From an uncultured Eubacteriales bacterium (GTDB taxonomy: Bacteria; Bacillota; Clostridia; Oscillospirales; Acutalibacteraceae), in contig ONJD01000018.1 of NCBI GenBank assembly GCA_900317985.1, positions 1-43,322 on the forward strand: a stretch of DNA of 43,322 nucleotides, given 5' to 3'. The notes under the pieces are model-generated. The model saw only the letters and a list, made by a program, of their open reading frames with translations. It was not told the DNA's origin and made no database searches. Positions 1 to 8,297 of the stretch are shown piece by piece. The position numbers were made by a program, and so were the translations under genes. Position 1 is the first letter of the stretch; every line of letters starts with the position of its first letter.

Positions 1-924
1 GCCGGGCTTCTTGTACTGCCAGATCTGTCGGACAGGCTCGTAGAAGAAGTCATAGAGGTTCTGCGTGGTATTGGAGACCGGGTTCAGGCCCAGATGGATG
101 GTATTCGGGAGAGCGACCGTACCGACATACGGAAGGTCGACCTCGACCGGGCGATCCATGAACGTGAGCTTGTAAGAACCGGATTCGCGACCCGGGGTGA
201 AGTTCAGGAATTTGAACGAGTTGGCGCTGGAGAGCGCGACGATGGTGACATCCGGGTTGAGTCGGTAGATCGACCGGATGATGGCATTATAGTTCTGCTG
301 ATACTGAACGAAGTAAGTGGACAGGTTCTCGATCCATGCAGACCAGAACTTGGCCCAGAGCTGCGGGTTCTCGGCAAAGCCGGCGAGGTAGTACATCGCG
401 TTGCGGACGACCGTGCCCCAGGAGGCGATGGCATAGATGAGGGCGATGGTGCCGTACCAGGAGTCGTTGACGCCGATGTCGATCGTGATGAGGTCGGCCT
501 TTTTGATCGTGTTGCGGATGTAGGACTTCTCGTTGTCCAGCCATTTCTTGCTGTAGATGTTGCCGGTGAAGTTCGCGAGCTCCTGCTCTTCCCACCACTT
601 CATCTTATAGCTCGGGTCGAGCTCATAGCGAAGCGAACCGGAAGTAAAGCCAGGGTAAGCGAGAGAATAAAACTTCGCGCCGGTATCGCGTGCAACGTGG
701 TCCGCATAGGAACCTTTGATGCGCGTCTTGTAGACGATCTTCTTACCGCGTCTGTTGTAGTCCGGAAGACCGAAGCCGGCGGCGACACTGTCGCCGACAC
801 AGACATAAGTGCCATAATGCTTGACATTGTTCCGGTTGGCGGCAAACGCGGTGACCGCGACTGCGGAGACCATCAGGACCATCGTCAGCAGGACGGCGAC
901 GAACTTGCGAGCTGTCTTTCTCAT
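1..924 (-). CDS. Secreted SGNH/GDSL-type hydrolase, partial (C-terminus off the left edge)
   Basis: The frame is open for 308 codons from 924 to the window edge without a stop, so the C-terminus is missing. The N-terminus is a classical signal peptide (MRKTARKF, then a hydrophobic stretch ending VTAFAA), so the product is exported. Residues near 45-52 read GDSVAAGFG, the block I catalytic serine motif of SGNH esterases/lipases, and DIGVND further on is the block III Gly/Asn motif. The block V Asp-His pair would lie beyond the edge or is not recognised. The ATG at 922-924 is preferred over the ATG at 931-933 because GGAG (934-937) is 9 nt from the former and abuts the latter. The substrate is unknown; an ester in the cell wall or a polysaccharide is an inference. 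Confidence 0.8.
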   Translation of the reverse strand, partial: MRKTARKFVAVLLTMVLMVSAVAVTAFAANRNNVKHYGTYVCVGDSVAAGFGLPDYNRRGKKIVYKTRIKGSYADHVARDTGAKFYSLAYPGFTSGSLRYELDPSYKMKWWEEQELANFTGNIYSKKWLDNEKSYIRNTIKKADLITIDIGVNDSWYGTIALIYAIASWGTVVRNAMYYLAGFAENPQLWAKFWSAWIENLSTYFVQYQQNYNAIIRSIYRLNPDVTIVALSSANSFKFLNFTPGRESGSYKLTFMDRPVEVDLPYVGTVALPNTIHLGLNPVSNTTQNLYDFFYEPVRQIWQYKKPG

Positions 925-987
925 TTGATTCATCTCCAAATCTTTTCTATCGGGTGGTTGTTCGGATACATACTAATGGACCGTTCT

Positions 988-1016
988 ATTATACGGTCAT
1001 TCGGACAACATGACAA
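988..1016 (-). promoter_or_regulatory. Sigma-A-type promoter for the SGNH hydrolase gene
   Basis: On the minus strand, TTGTCA (1011-1016) and TATAAT (988-993) are separated by exactly 17 nt. The gene start lies about 60 nt downstream. Confidence 0.7.
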
Positions 1017-1100
1017 TAGACATCTGACAACTGAATGACCGAAAAAAGCCTAAACTACGTGAAAATGTGCACCTATTATCTTATCATTCTAAGAAACCAA

Positions 1101-1134
1101 ACAAAAAACAGCCCGGGAAACCGTTCCCGGGCTG
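1101..1134 (-). terminator. Intrinsic terminator after tRNA-Gln
   Basis: Perfect 11-bp stem CAGCCCGGGAA (1109-1119) with TTCCCGGGCTG (1124-1134) and a 4-nt loop. On the minus strand it is followed by six T (1103-1108). It lies just downstream of tRNA-Gln. Confidence 0.9.
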
Positions 1135-1136
1135 CC

Positions 1137-1212
1137 TGGCAGGGATGGTGCGATTTGAACGCACGAGTCACGGAGTCAAAGTCCGTTGCCTTAACCGCTT
1201 GGCTACACCCCT
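1137..1212 (-). tRNA. tRNA-Gln (anticodon TTG)
   Basis: On the minus strand the cloverleaf has acceptor AGGGGTG pairing with CATCCCT, T-arm GTGCG/CGCAC around TTCAAAT, and an anticodon loop CTTTGAC flanked by ACGGA/TCCGT, giving anticodon TTG. CCA is encoded (1137-1139). An intrinsic terminator sits only 7 nt upstream of its 5' end, which makes its transcription dependent on read-through or an unseen promoter. Confidence 0.95.
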
Positions 1213-1219
1213 GTGTATG

Positions 1220-1248
1220 AAAAAAGCCGCCCGACAAATGTGGGCGGC
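1220..1248 (-). terminator. Intrinsic terminator between tRNA-His and tRNA-Gln
   Basis: GCCGCCC (1226-1232) pairs with GGGCGGC (1242-1248) around a 9-nt loop. On the minus strand the stem is followed by six T (1220-1225). It is oriented to stop transcription coming from tRNA-His, before tRNA-Gln. Confidence 0.8.
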
Positions 1249-1261
1249 CGTTTTGCTATAG

Positions 1262-1339
1262 TGGGGTGGGCGGAGGGATTCGAACCCTCGGTCTCCAGAG
1301 CCACAATCTGGCGCTTTAACCAACTAAGCTACGTCCACC
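1262..1339 (-). tRNA. tRNA-His (anticodon GTG)
   Basis: The minus-strand cloverleaf has anticodon loop ATTGTGG (GTG), T-arm GAGGG/CCCTC around TTCGAAT, and encoded CCA (1262-1264). An extra 5' G (position -1, at 1339) faces C73, the histidine identity element. The acceptor stem GTGGACG/CGCCCAC has one A-C mismatch at pair 5:68. Confidence 0.95.
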
Positions 1340-1353
1340 ATATATCGCAAAAA

Positions 1354-1430
<77 letters not shown>

Positions 1431-1438
1431 ATATGTGT

Positions 1439-1512
<74 letters not shown>

Positions 1513-1520
1513 AAGTGAAT

Positions 1521-1556
1521 TGCGACGGTCATTATTATATAGTAACGACCGTCGCA
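1521..1556. promoter_or_regulatory. 10-bp inverted repeat surrounding the tRNA promoter -10 box (possible operator)
   Basis: TGCGACGGTC (1521-1530) is the exact reverse complement of GACCGTCGCA (1547-1556). The arms flank the -10 hexamer and cover the expected start site. It could be an operator, or a hairpin at the 3' end of clpE mRNA, although no T-run follows. Confidence 0.5.
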
Positions 1557-1562
1557 TGTCAA
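1534..1562 (-). promoter_or_regulatory. Consensus sigma-A promoter of the tRNA cluster
   Basis: The minus strand carries TTGACA (1557-1562) and TATAAT (1534-1539), both perfect consensus, with a 17-nt spacer. The expected start of transcription is near 1527, about 15 nt before tRNA-Gly. It lies directly after the stop codon of the clpE-like gene. Confidence 0.9.
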
Positions 1563-1569
1563 TAAATAT

Positions 1570-3906
1570 TTACAGTGCTTTCACGGTGATCTCACCGTCT
1601 TCCACAGCCACATGGATGTGGCTCACGGGAGCCCCTTCCGCGCCGATAATGAGGTCCGCGATGGGGTCCTCGATGTTGCGCCGAATGACGTTTCGAAGGT
1701 CGCGCGCGCCGCGGACCGTACTGTCCATTCTCTCGCGCAGAGCGGCCGGCAAAGCCTCGTCGTAAGAGAGGAGGATGCCCTTGTCCTTCAGGGGGTCGAT
1801 GAGCTCGCCGATCATGAGGACGGCGATGTCCTCGTAATCCTTGTCGGAGAGGTCGTTGAAGAGTACGACTTCGTCGACACGGCCGATGAACTCGGGACGG
1901 AGGAACTCGCGCAGCGCCTTCATGGCGTGGTCGCGGTTCTGTTCCGCCTTGCTGGTGCCGAAGCCGAGGGACGTGTCTTTGAACTGGCTGCCCGCGTTGG
2001 AGGTCATGACGATGACGGTGTTCGAGAAGTCGACCGTTCTCCCCTGCGCATCGTTGATGCGGCCCTCGTCGAGGATCTGCAGGAGGATGTTCATGACATC
2101 GGGATGTGCCTTTTCGATCTCGTCGAAGAGGATGACGGAGTACGGTTTCCGGCGGACCTTTTCGGTCAGCTGACCGGCCTCGTCGTAACCGACGTAACCG
2201 GGCGGCGAGCCGATGATCCGGGAGACGCTGAACTTCTCCATGAACTCGGACATGTCGAGACGGATGAGGGTCTCGGGCGTATCGAAGAGCTGGTTGGCCA
2301 GCTGCTTGACGAGTTCGGTCTTACCGACACCGGTGGGACCGACGAAGATGAAGGACGCCGGTTTCCGGCGGGCGTTGATCTGGATGCGGCTGCGTTTGAC
2401 CGCGTTTGCCACGGCATGGATGGCCTCATCCTGACCTTTGACCTTTTCCGCGAGCGCCTCTTCGAGGTGCGCGAGTTTCCGGATATCGGACTCGATGACC
2501 TTGGAGGCCGGGACGCCGGTCCAGAGCTGGATGACCTTGCCGAGGTCCGCCTCGGTGACCTGGTTGTCTTTCGCGGCTTCCTGCAGCGCGGGAAGCTTGG
2601 ACTCCTCGGCCATGATCTCCGACTTGACCTTCGCCTGTTCCTCGTAATCGGGATTCTCGGTCTCCGCTTCGAGCGCTTCGAGGTCGGCCTTCAGGTCGGC
2701 GAGGTCGCGCTCCGCGATCTCCGCTTCCGAGATGGCCTTGTTGCGCAGGTTCGCGGCGGTGCAGGCCTCATCGAGGAGGTCGATCGCCTTGTCGGGCAGG
2801 AACCGGTCGGTGATATACCGCTCGGACAGCACGACGGCCTGGTGGACCAGGGTGTCCGAGATCTGCACGCGGTGGTAGTCTTCGTAGTATTTCTTGATGC
2901 CCAGGAGGATCTGGTAGGTGTCCTCGATGGACGGTTCTTCGACTTTGATGGGCTGGAACCGACGCTCGAGCGCGGCATCCTTTTCGATGTTCCGACGGTA
3001 TTCGTTGAACGTCGTGGCACCGATGACCTGGATCTCGCCGCGGGACAGAGCGGGTTTCATGATGTTGGCGGCATTCATGTTGCCTTCGGCATCGCCCGCG
3101 CCCACGAGGTTATGGATCTCGTCGATGAACAGGATGATGTTGCCCTCTGACTTGACCTCGTCGATGAGGCCTTTCACGCGGCTTTCGAACTGACCGCGGA
3201 ACTGGGTGCCCGCCACAAGCGCGGTGAGGTCCAGCAGATGGATCTCCTTGTCGGCCAGTTTGGCCGGCACTTCCCCGTTCGCGATCCGTTCCGCGAGCCC
3301 TTCGGCGATGGCCGTCTTACCGACGCCGGGTTCACCGATGAGACAGGGGTTGTTCTTCGAACGTCTGCAGAGGATCTGGATGGCCCGGTCGATCTCCTGC
3401 TCCCGGCCGATGATGTTGTCGAGTTCCCCGTTGCGGGCCCTCGCAGTAAGGTCGGTACAGTAGAGACCGAGGAACCGGCGTTTCTTGTTTTTGCCCTTGT
3501 CCCCGTTTTTGCGGTGACGGCGGGTGCCGGTCTTCGTCTCAGGCTCTTCGGTTTCCGTGGTGTCCGGGATGGCGTCCATCGCCTCCGGGTCCTGGAACGC
3601 GTTGGCCATATCCGGGTTGCCGAGCGCGCCGAACAGCGACTGCAGAGACGGCATCGTCGGGGCCCCACCCTCTTCGAAGTCGTCATCGGAGTCGAAACCG
3701 AGCATGGCGTTCACCTGTTCGGTGATGGCGTCCATGTCGTCGGCGGAAATGCCCATGTTGTCCATGAAGTGCTTCACGGGGCCGATGTTCATTTCCATGG
3801 CGCATTTGATGCAGTAGCCTTCCGGTTCGTTCTTGGTGTCGTTCACCTTGGAGATGAAGACTACCGCGGGGTTCTTTTTGCATTTTGAGCAAAGGACTTG
3901 CTTCAT
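1570..3906 (-). CDS. clpE: ClpE-like AAA+ unfoldase, ATP-binding subunit of Clp protease
   Basis: Hsp100/Clp unfoldase of 778 residues that would feed substrates to ClpP in the cytoplasm. The N-terminus is a small treble-clef zinc finger (C6, C9, C32, C35), as in ClpE, rather than the double Clp_N repeat of ClpC/ClpB. An acidic then basic linker (about 70-145) leads to AAA-1 with Walker A GEPGVGKT (191-198). A short helical middle region comes before AAA-2 with Walker A GPTGVGKT (523-530). A SLGFG tripeptide-type loop after the second Walker B region matches the ClpP-binding loop. AAGGAG precedes the ATG. It lies 12 nt after pgsA, so the two are probably cotranscribed. No CtsR box was recognised. 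The choice of clpE over clpC rests on the zinc finger. Confidence 0.85.
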   Translation of the reverse strand: MKQVLCSKCKKNPAVVFISKVNDTKNEPEGYCIKCAMEMNIGPVKHFMDNMGISADDMDAITEQVNAMLGFDSDDDFEEGGAPTMPSLQSLFGALGNPDMANAFQDPEAMDAIPDTTETEEPETKTGTRRHRKNGDKGKNKKRRFLGLYCTDLTARARNGELDNIIGREQEIDRAIQILCRRSKNNPCLIGEPGVGKTAIAEGLAERIANGEVPAKLADKEIHLLDLTALVAGTQFRGQFESRVKGLIDEVKSEGNIILFIDEIHNLVGAGDAEGNMNAANIMKPALSRGEIQVIGATTFNEYRRNIEKDAALERRFQPIKVEEPSIEDTYQILLGIKKYYEDYHRVQISDTLVHQAVVLSERYITDRFLPDKAIDLLDEACTAANLRNKAISEAEIAERDLADLKADLEALEAETENPDYEEQAKVKSEIMAEESKLPALQEAAKDNQVTEADLGKVIQLWTGVPASKVIESDIRKLAHLEEALAEKVKGQDEAIHAVANAVKRSRIQINARRKPASFIFVGPTGVGKTELVKQLANQLFDTPETLIRLDMSEFMEKFSVSRIIGSPPGYVGYDEAGQLTEKVRRKPYSVILFDEIEKAHPDVMNILLQILDEGRINDAQGRTVDFSNTVIVMTSNAGSQFKDTSLGFGTSKAEQNRDHAMKALREFLRPEFIGRVDEVVLFNDLSDKDYEDIAVLMIGELIDPLKDKGILLSYDEALPAALRERMDSTVRGARDLRNVIRRNIEDPIADLIIGAEGAPVSHIHVAVEDGEITVKAL

Positions 3907-3918
3907 GTTAGTAGCTCC

Positions 3919-4566
3919 TTAACCGTTAGATTTTTCGGAAGGATCTGCCTTCTGGCTGATCTGCCGCAGGTCCGGCGCATATGCGCAGAACGCGACCAGA
4001 GTGAGTACAGCCGCTATAGCGACCAGGATAACGATCGCAATGGACGGGAGGGTGAACCAGTTGTGGAACACGCCGAATCCCGGAGAGAACAGAAGTAACG
4101 CGATCATGACGACATAGTACGCGACCGTGGCGACCTTGCCATACATGATGGCGGCCCGGGGCGTGACGTCATGAGTGAGCAGGACGATGCCGCCGATCAG
4201 CATGAGGACTTCTTTCAGGACAAAGATCCAGAAGAGCCAGCTGCCGTACCGCAGCAGAGCGTCGTCAGAGGCATGGAAATAGAAGAAATAGGCGATGGCC
4301 AGGGTGATCTGCGTGAGCTTGTCCGCAATGGGATCGAGCAGTTTGCCGAGGTTGGAGACCTGGTTGAACGCCCGGGCGATCTTTCCGTCAAGCGTGTCCG
4401 TGAGACCCGAGATGCCGAGCACGATGACTGCGGCCAGGTATGAGCCTTTCAGGAAGAGGACGAGGAAGACCGGGATGAGGATGATGCGGATCACCGAAAG
4501 CAGGTTCGGGATGGTCATGGCACCTTCCGTCAGATTTCCAAGCTGTTTTTTGAGGTTTTCATTCAT
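3919..4566 (-). CDS. pgsA: CDP-diacylglycerol--glycerol-3-phosphate 3-phosphatidyltransferase
   Basis: Membrane enzyme of phosphatidylglycerol synthesis: CDP-diacylglycerol plus glycerol-3-phosphate gives phosphatidylglycerophosphate and CMP. The CDP-alcohol phosphotransferase signature is complete: the stretch DTLDGKIAR, followed at the right spacing by G, D and D in NLGKLLDPIAD, supplies the four metal-binding aspartates. Several hydrophobic helices span the protein. The length (215 aa) is a little longer than typical bacterial PgsA because of a polar N-terminal extension of about 17 residues. A start at M17 cannot be excluded, but the SD-like AAAGGA lies upstream of the first ATG. It is the first gene of the pgsA-clpE pair. 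Confidence 0.9.
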   Translation of the reverse strand: MNENLKKQLGNLTEGAMTIPNLLSVIRIILIPVFLVLFLKGSYLAAVIVLGISGLTDTLDGKIARAFNQVSNLGKLLDPIADKLTQITLAIAYFFYFHASDDALLRYGSWLFWIFVLKEVLMLIGGIVLLTHDVTPRAAIMYGKVATVAYYVVMIALLLFSPGFGVFHNWFTLPSIAIVILVAIAAVLTLVAFCAYAPDLRQISQKADPSEKSNG

Positions 4567-4587
4567 TGTGCTTACATTCCTTTCCAG

Positions 4588-4609
4588 CTGTACTCCCCCA
4601 CGAGTACAG
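4588..4609. other. 7-bp hairpin in the pgsA leader
   Basis: CTGTACT (4588-4594) pairs with AGTACAG (4603-4609) around an 8-nt C-rich loop, 21 nt upstream of the pgsA ATG. No T-run follows on the minus strand, so it is not an intrinsic terminator. Its role is unknown. Confidence 0.4.
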
Positions 4610-4657
4610 ACAGAAATCTTAAATAACTATATCACGGGACCTTAAAAATAAATAAGT

Positions 4658-5860
4658 TTATTCTTTCGGTTCCGGATGTTCCGGCTGTTTCTTCATACGG
4701 GACGTCTTGTCGATGACTCCCATCTCGTAAGAATAGCTGGTCCGGCCGTTGGTGAAGGCCAGGATGGCGCTCGGGCCGGCCTGACGGGCTCTGCGCCGCG
4801 TGCCGCCGAGACCGTAGATGTCGATGTAGTCGTTCGTCAGGACCGAGATCCGGGAATCGGACGCGTAGACGGTCTTGATGAACACATCGTACGGCTCTTC
4901 AAAGGCGTTGCGTCCGCCCTCGGTGTAGCACCGCAGCAGCTGATGGTTCTGGCTTCCGTACTCCGCGAGGACCAGGATGGTCCGGCCGTTCGGAGAGAAG
5001 GTGAACGTCGACAGCGAGCTGGAGCCGTAATCGACTTCGGTGTTCTTCTTGAGGTCCTTGAGGAAACTGATCTTGTTGTCCCCCACCCCGACGACCGTGT
5101 CGTTGTCCGAGAAGTTGACGGCCAGCATCGCCGTGCCGGGGTACTCGGTCTCGGAGACCGGGTCGGAGTACTCAAAGTCGAACACGTAGATCTTCGAGTA
5201 GGTCTCACCGTCTTTGGCGCCCATGACGGAGACCGCGACATATTTGCCGTTGTCTGAGAGCGCGGTCGAGGTGATCGAATAGTCGGAACAGTTCCAGACG
5301 AAGGCTTTCTTGTCATAGGTGCTGTTCCAGACCGTCAGCCGGGAGGTGGCGGACCCGGAGAGGGTGCCGAAGGCGATGTTCCCCTTCTTCCCGATACTGG
5401 CGGTGATGATGTTTTCCCCGTCGGACGTCTTCCCCTCATAGAGGGATTCCGTCCGGTTCTCGACACGGAAGGCGTTGCCGCCCCGGTCGTAGATGAGGAC
5501 GCGGTCCGGGCTCATGGAGAGGGCCGGTGTCGCGAACGAGTGGTCGAACGAGCGGAGCTCCTTGGCGGAGCCGTCGAGGGCCACGCTGCGGTCGTTGTAG
5601 AGGATGTAGATGTCGCCGTTCAGGACATCCACTTTTTTGATGTTGCTCGAGTTGACCTGATACGGGAACCCGCCGCCGGCGCCGACCGAGGAGAAGAAGT
5701 TGTTGTAACTGTCTCTCACATTCGACAGCTTCGTGCCGCGGATCTGGGATACGGCCATGACGAAGAGCATGACGAGGAGGACGACGACCGCGATGATCTT
5801 CAGGATGCGGCTCGTCCGGTCTGAGATCTCACCTCTCAGCAGACGTTTCAGTCGTTCCAT
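4658..5860 (-). CDS. DUF5711 family membrane-anchored beta-propeller-like protein
   Basis: A 400-residue protein with a short cytoplasmic N-terminus, one transmembrane helix (about residues 20-40, rich in V/L/I/M) and a large outer domain. That domain contains repeated blades of the WD40/YVTN style, visible as recurring stretches such as LSDNGKYVAVS, NFSDNDTVVGVG and FTFSPNGRTILV. This matches the DUF5711 family known from Clostridia. No catalytic motif is visible, so a sensory or scaffold role is only a guess. Its start overlaps the end of truA by 13 nt. It is the last gene of the ruvC-to-DUF5711 run. Confidence 0.7.
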   Translation of the reverse strand: MERLKRLLRGEISDRTSRILKIIAVVVLLVMLFVMAVSQIRGTKLSNVRDSYNNFFSSVGAGGGFPYQVNSSNIKKVDVLNGDIYILYNDRSVALDGSAKELRSFDHSFATPALSMSPDRVLIYDRGGNAFRVENRTESLYEGKTSDGENIITASIGKKGNIAFGTLSGSATSRLTVWNSTYDKKAFVWNCSDYSITSTALSDNGKYVAVSVMGAKDGETYSKIYVFDFEYSDPVSETEYPGTAMLAVNFSDNDTVVGVGDNKISFLKDLKKNTEVDYGSSSLSTFTFSPNGRTILVLAEYGSQNHQLLRCYTEGGRNAFEEPYDVFIKTVYASDSRISVLTNDYIDIYGLGGTRRRARQAGPSAILAFTNGRTSYSYEMGVIDKTSRMKKQPEHPEPKE

Positions 5861-6612
5861 GCGATGTCCTCTCTTTCTTCATAGAATACCCGGTGCAGGT
5901 AGAGCCCGCAGGCGGGTGCTGTCTTCCCGGCCGCTTTGCGGTCCCGGGCCTCGAGGATGGCGGGGATGCTCCCCTGTTCCCTCTGCCCGGTCTCCATCGC
6001 CAGCAGGGTGCCGGCCATGATGCGGACCATATTGTAAAGGAACCCGTCCGCTTCGACGAGGAAGACGATGCACTCGCCCTCCCGGAAGACTTCCGCGCGG
6101 CGCACGGTGCGGACGTTGTCGTTGATGACTTCTTTGCTGTTCGTGAAGGACGTGAAGTCGTGGGTCCCGAGGAAGTCCTTCGCGTTTTCGTTCATCCGGT
6201 CCACGTCGAGGGGCGGATGGACATAGTGGGCGCGGCCCTCCCAGAAGGGGTTCCTGGCCTTGCCGTTCCAGATGCGGTACCGGTACTGTTTCGCCGTGGC
6301 GTCGTACCGGGGATGGAAATCGTCAGGGACTTCGACGCAGTCCGAGACCGCGATGTCCTCCGGCAGCTTGGCGTTCATGCCGGCGATGAGCCGATAGCAG
6401 GAGATGGGGTTCTCCGTACGCAGGGTACAGCAGAACATCTCCGCGTGGACGCCGGTGTCGGTCCGGGAACAGCCCGTGACGGGATCTCGCTGACCGAGCA
6501 GCGCCTCCACCGCATCCTGGACTTCTTCCATGACGCTCTTCGCGTTCTCCTGGACCTGCCACCCGTGGTAGTTGGTCCCGAGGAACCGAAGGGTCAGTAA
6601 CAATGTTCTCAT
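5848..6612 (-). CDS. truA: tRNA pseudouridine(38-40) synthase TruA
   Basis: Converts U38, U39 and U40 of the tRNA anticodon arm to pseudouridine. The family active-site loop is present as SRTDTGVHA (residues 49-57) with catalytic Asp52. FLGTNYHGWQ at 10-19 and the C-terminal FLYNMVRIMAGTL are also typical. The length of 254 aa is normal for TruA. The ATG is coupled to the upstream gene by an ATGA overlap with the ecfT stop. Placement directly after ecfA1-ecfA2-ecfT is a well-known order in Firmicutes. Confidence 0.95.
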   Translation of the reverse strand: MRTLLLTLRFLGTNYHGWQVQENAKSVMEEVQDAVEALLGQRDPVTGCSRTDTGVHAEMFCCTLRTENPISCYRLIAGMNAKLPEDIAVSDCVEVPDDFHPRYDATAKQYRYRIWNGKARNPFWEGRAHYVHPPLDVDRMNENAKDFLGTHDFTSFTNSKEVINDNVRTVRRAEVFREGECIVFLVEADGFLYNMVRIMAGTLLAMETGQREQGSIPAILEARDRKAAGKTAPACGLYLHRVFYEEREDIAWND

Positions 6613-7424
6613 ACTAACCGTCCAAAGAAATGGTTCAAAAGGATGATGCCCGCGAGCACTGCCAGCACAAGGACCAGGGCGATGTAATCTCTCGCCTCCA
6701 GTTTCATCTGGCGCATGCGGGTACGGCCTTCATAGCCGTGGTAGCAGCGGCACTCCATGGCGTAAGCCAGTTCGTACGCTCTGCGGAAACTCGTGATGAA
6801 CAGCGGGATGAAGACCGGGATGAGGGCACGCGTCCGTTCGAGGATGTTGCCCGTTTCGAGGTCCGCCCCTCTCGCCTTCTGCGCGCTCGTGATCTTGTCG
6901 AACTCCTCGATGAGGGTCGGGATGAACCGCAGCGCGATGGTCATCATCATAGCGATGGTGTGGACGCCGCTCCGCATGAATTTGAGCGGAGACAGCAGCC
7001 GCTCGATAGCGTCTGTGATGAGCGTGGGCGATGTGGTGTAGGTCAGGAGCGAACTGGCGACGATGAGCGCCAGGATGCGGATGACCATGAAGACGGCGGT
7101 GTAGACGCCGCCCGTGTAGATGTGGATGAATTTCCACTCCCAGATGAGGTCGCCCGAGCGGATGTAGAGGACATTCAGGATGGCCGTGAACAGGATGATG
7201 ATGACGACCGGTTTGATGCCTCTCAGGATGGTCCGGATGGAGATGCGGGACAGCGCGACGGTGATGCCGAGCGCCAGCACCATGAGTCCGAGGGACCAGA
7301 AGTTGTGACAGACGAAGATGAAGATGATGAAGAACAGGGTCAGCACCAGCTTCATGCGCGGGTCCATCCGATGGATGACCGACTGTCCGGGGAAGTACTG
7401 GCCGATGGTGATGTCTTTTACCAT
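6609..7424 (-). CDS. ecfT: Energy-coupling factor transporter transmembrane protein EcfT
   Basis: T component of a group II ECF transporter. It links the two ATPases to exchangeable vitamin- or metal-binding S components encoded elsewhere. It has several hydrophobic segments and ends in a long cytoplasmic helical region. The coupling motif KARGADLETG (Ala-Arg-Gly) is present, and a second motif of the same type is degenerate as ECRCYHG. The length is 271 aa. It overlaps ecfA2 upstream by 7 nt and truA downstream by 4 nt, so translation is probably coupled. No S component lies in this window. Confidence 0.93.
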   Translation of the reverse strand: MVKDITIGQYFPGQSVIHRMDPRMKLVLTLFFIIFIFVCHNFWSLGLMVLALGITVALSRISIRTILRGIKPVVIIILFTAILNVLYIRSGDLIWEWKFIHIYTGGVYTAVFMVIRILALIVASSLLTYTTSPTLITDAIERLLSPLKFMRSGVHTIAMMMTIALRFIPTLIEEFDKITSAQKARGADLETGNILERTRALIPVFIPLFITSFRRAYELAYAMECRCYHGYEGRTRMRQMKLEARDYIALVLVLAVLAGIILLNHFFGRLV

Positions 7425-8284
7425 GCGAGCACCCCCTTCTCCCGAAGTGAGCGGAGTTCGGCTCTCGCCTGCTCCACCGTAAAGACGTCCGTGCGGACGG
7501 GAATGCCGTTCTCTTTGAGGCCGAGGAAGATCTTCGTGACCTGCGGGATGTCGAGGCCCATGGCGACCAGTTCCTCCGAACGGGCGTAGATCTCGGGCAC
7601 GGTGCCGTACATCGCCACATGGCGGTCGTTGATGACGAGGACCTTCGTGGCGATCTTCGCGACGTCGTCCATGCTGTGGGAGACGATCATGACGGTGCGT
7701 CCGGTCTCCTCGCGGTAGTTGCGGATGAGGTCCAGGATGACGTCCCGGCCGCGGGGGTCGAGGCCTGCGGTGGGCTCGTCGAGGATGAGGATCTTCGGCT
7801 CCATCGCCATGACGCCGGCGATGGCCACGCGGCGTTTCTCACCGCCTGAGAGGTCAAAGGGCGACTTCTCGAGCATGTCGTCGGTGACGCCGATGAACCG
7901 GGCCGCCTCGCGCACTCTGCGGTCGATCTCCTCCTCCGAAAGCTTCATGTTCTTCGGACCGAAGGCGATGTCTTTGTAGACGGTCTCTTCAAAGAGCTGG
8001 TACTCCGGGTACTGGAAACAGAGGCCCACCGCGAACCGGCTGGCCCGCAGGGTCTTCTTGCTTTCCCAGATGTCCTGCCCGTCCACATACACCTTGCCGG
8101 ACTGCGGTTTCAGCAGACCGTTGAAGTGCTGGATGAGGGTACTCTTGCCCGAACCGGTGTGGCCGATGACCGCCACCAGTTCGCCGGGTTCTATTTCGAT
8201 GTTGATGTCTTCTATTGCGGTCACTTCAAAGGGAGTTCCCGTGGAATAGGAGTAGGTCAGGTGTTCCGTTTTCAGAATCGCCAC
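7418..8284 (-). CDS. ecfA2: Energy-coupling factor transporter ATPase EcfA2
   Basis: ABC-type ATPase of the ECF module. It has Walker A GHTGSGKST (41-49), the signature LSGGEKRRVAIAG, Walker B ILILDEPTAG and a switch histidine in VSHSMDD. The C-terminal extension is typical of EcfA. The start is GTG at 8282-8284, with AAAGGAG 8 nt upstream; that SD overlaps the ecfA1 stop region. The GTP-like substitution sometimes seen in EcfA2 is not assessed. The neighbouring order A1-A2-T-truA supports the name. Confidence 0.93.
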   Translation of the reverse strand: MAILKTEHLTYSYSTGTPFEVTAIEDINIEIEPGELVAVIGHTGSGKSTLIQHFNGLLKPQSGKVYVDGQDIWESKKTLRASRFAVGLCFQYPEYQLFEETVYKDIAFGPKNMKLSEEEIDRRVREAARFIGVTDDMLEKSPFDLSGGEKRRVAIAGVMAMEPKILILDEPTAGLDPRGRDVILDLIRNYREETGRTVMIVSHSMDDVAKIATKVLVINDRHVAMYGTVPEIYARSEELVAMGLDIPQVTKIFLGLKENGIPVRTDVFTVEQARAELRSLREKGVLAW

Positions 8285-8297
8285 GGCGTTTGCTCCT

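Noticed and set aside
1612-3150. Long open frame on the plus strand, antisense to the clpE-like gene
   Set aside because: It has no SD and no protein motif and mirrors codon structure of the real GC-rich gene. Similar antisense frames over ruvB, ilvD, ilvB and ftsH were rejected for the same reason.
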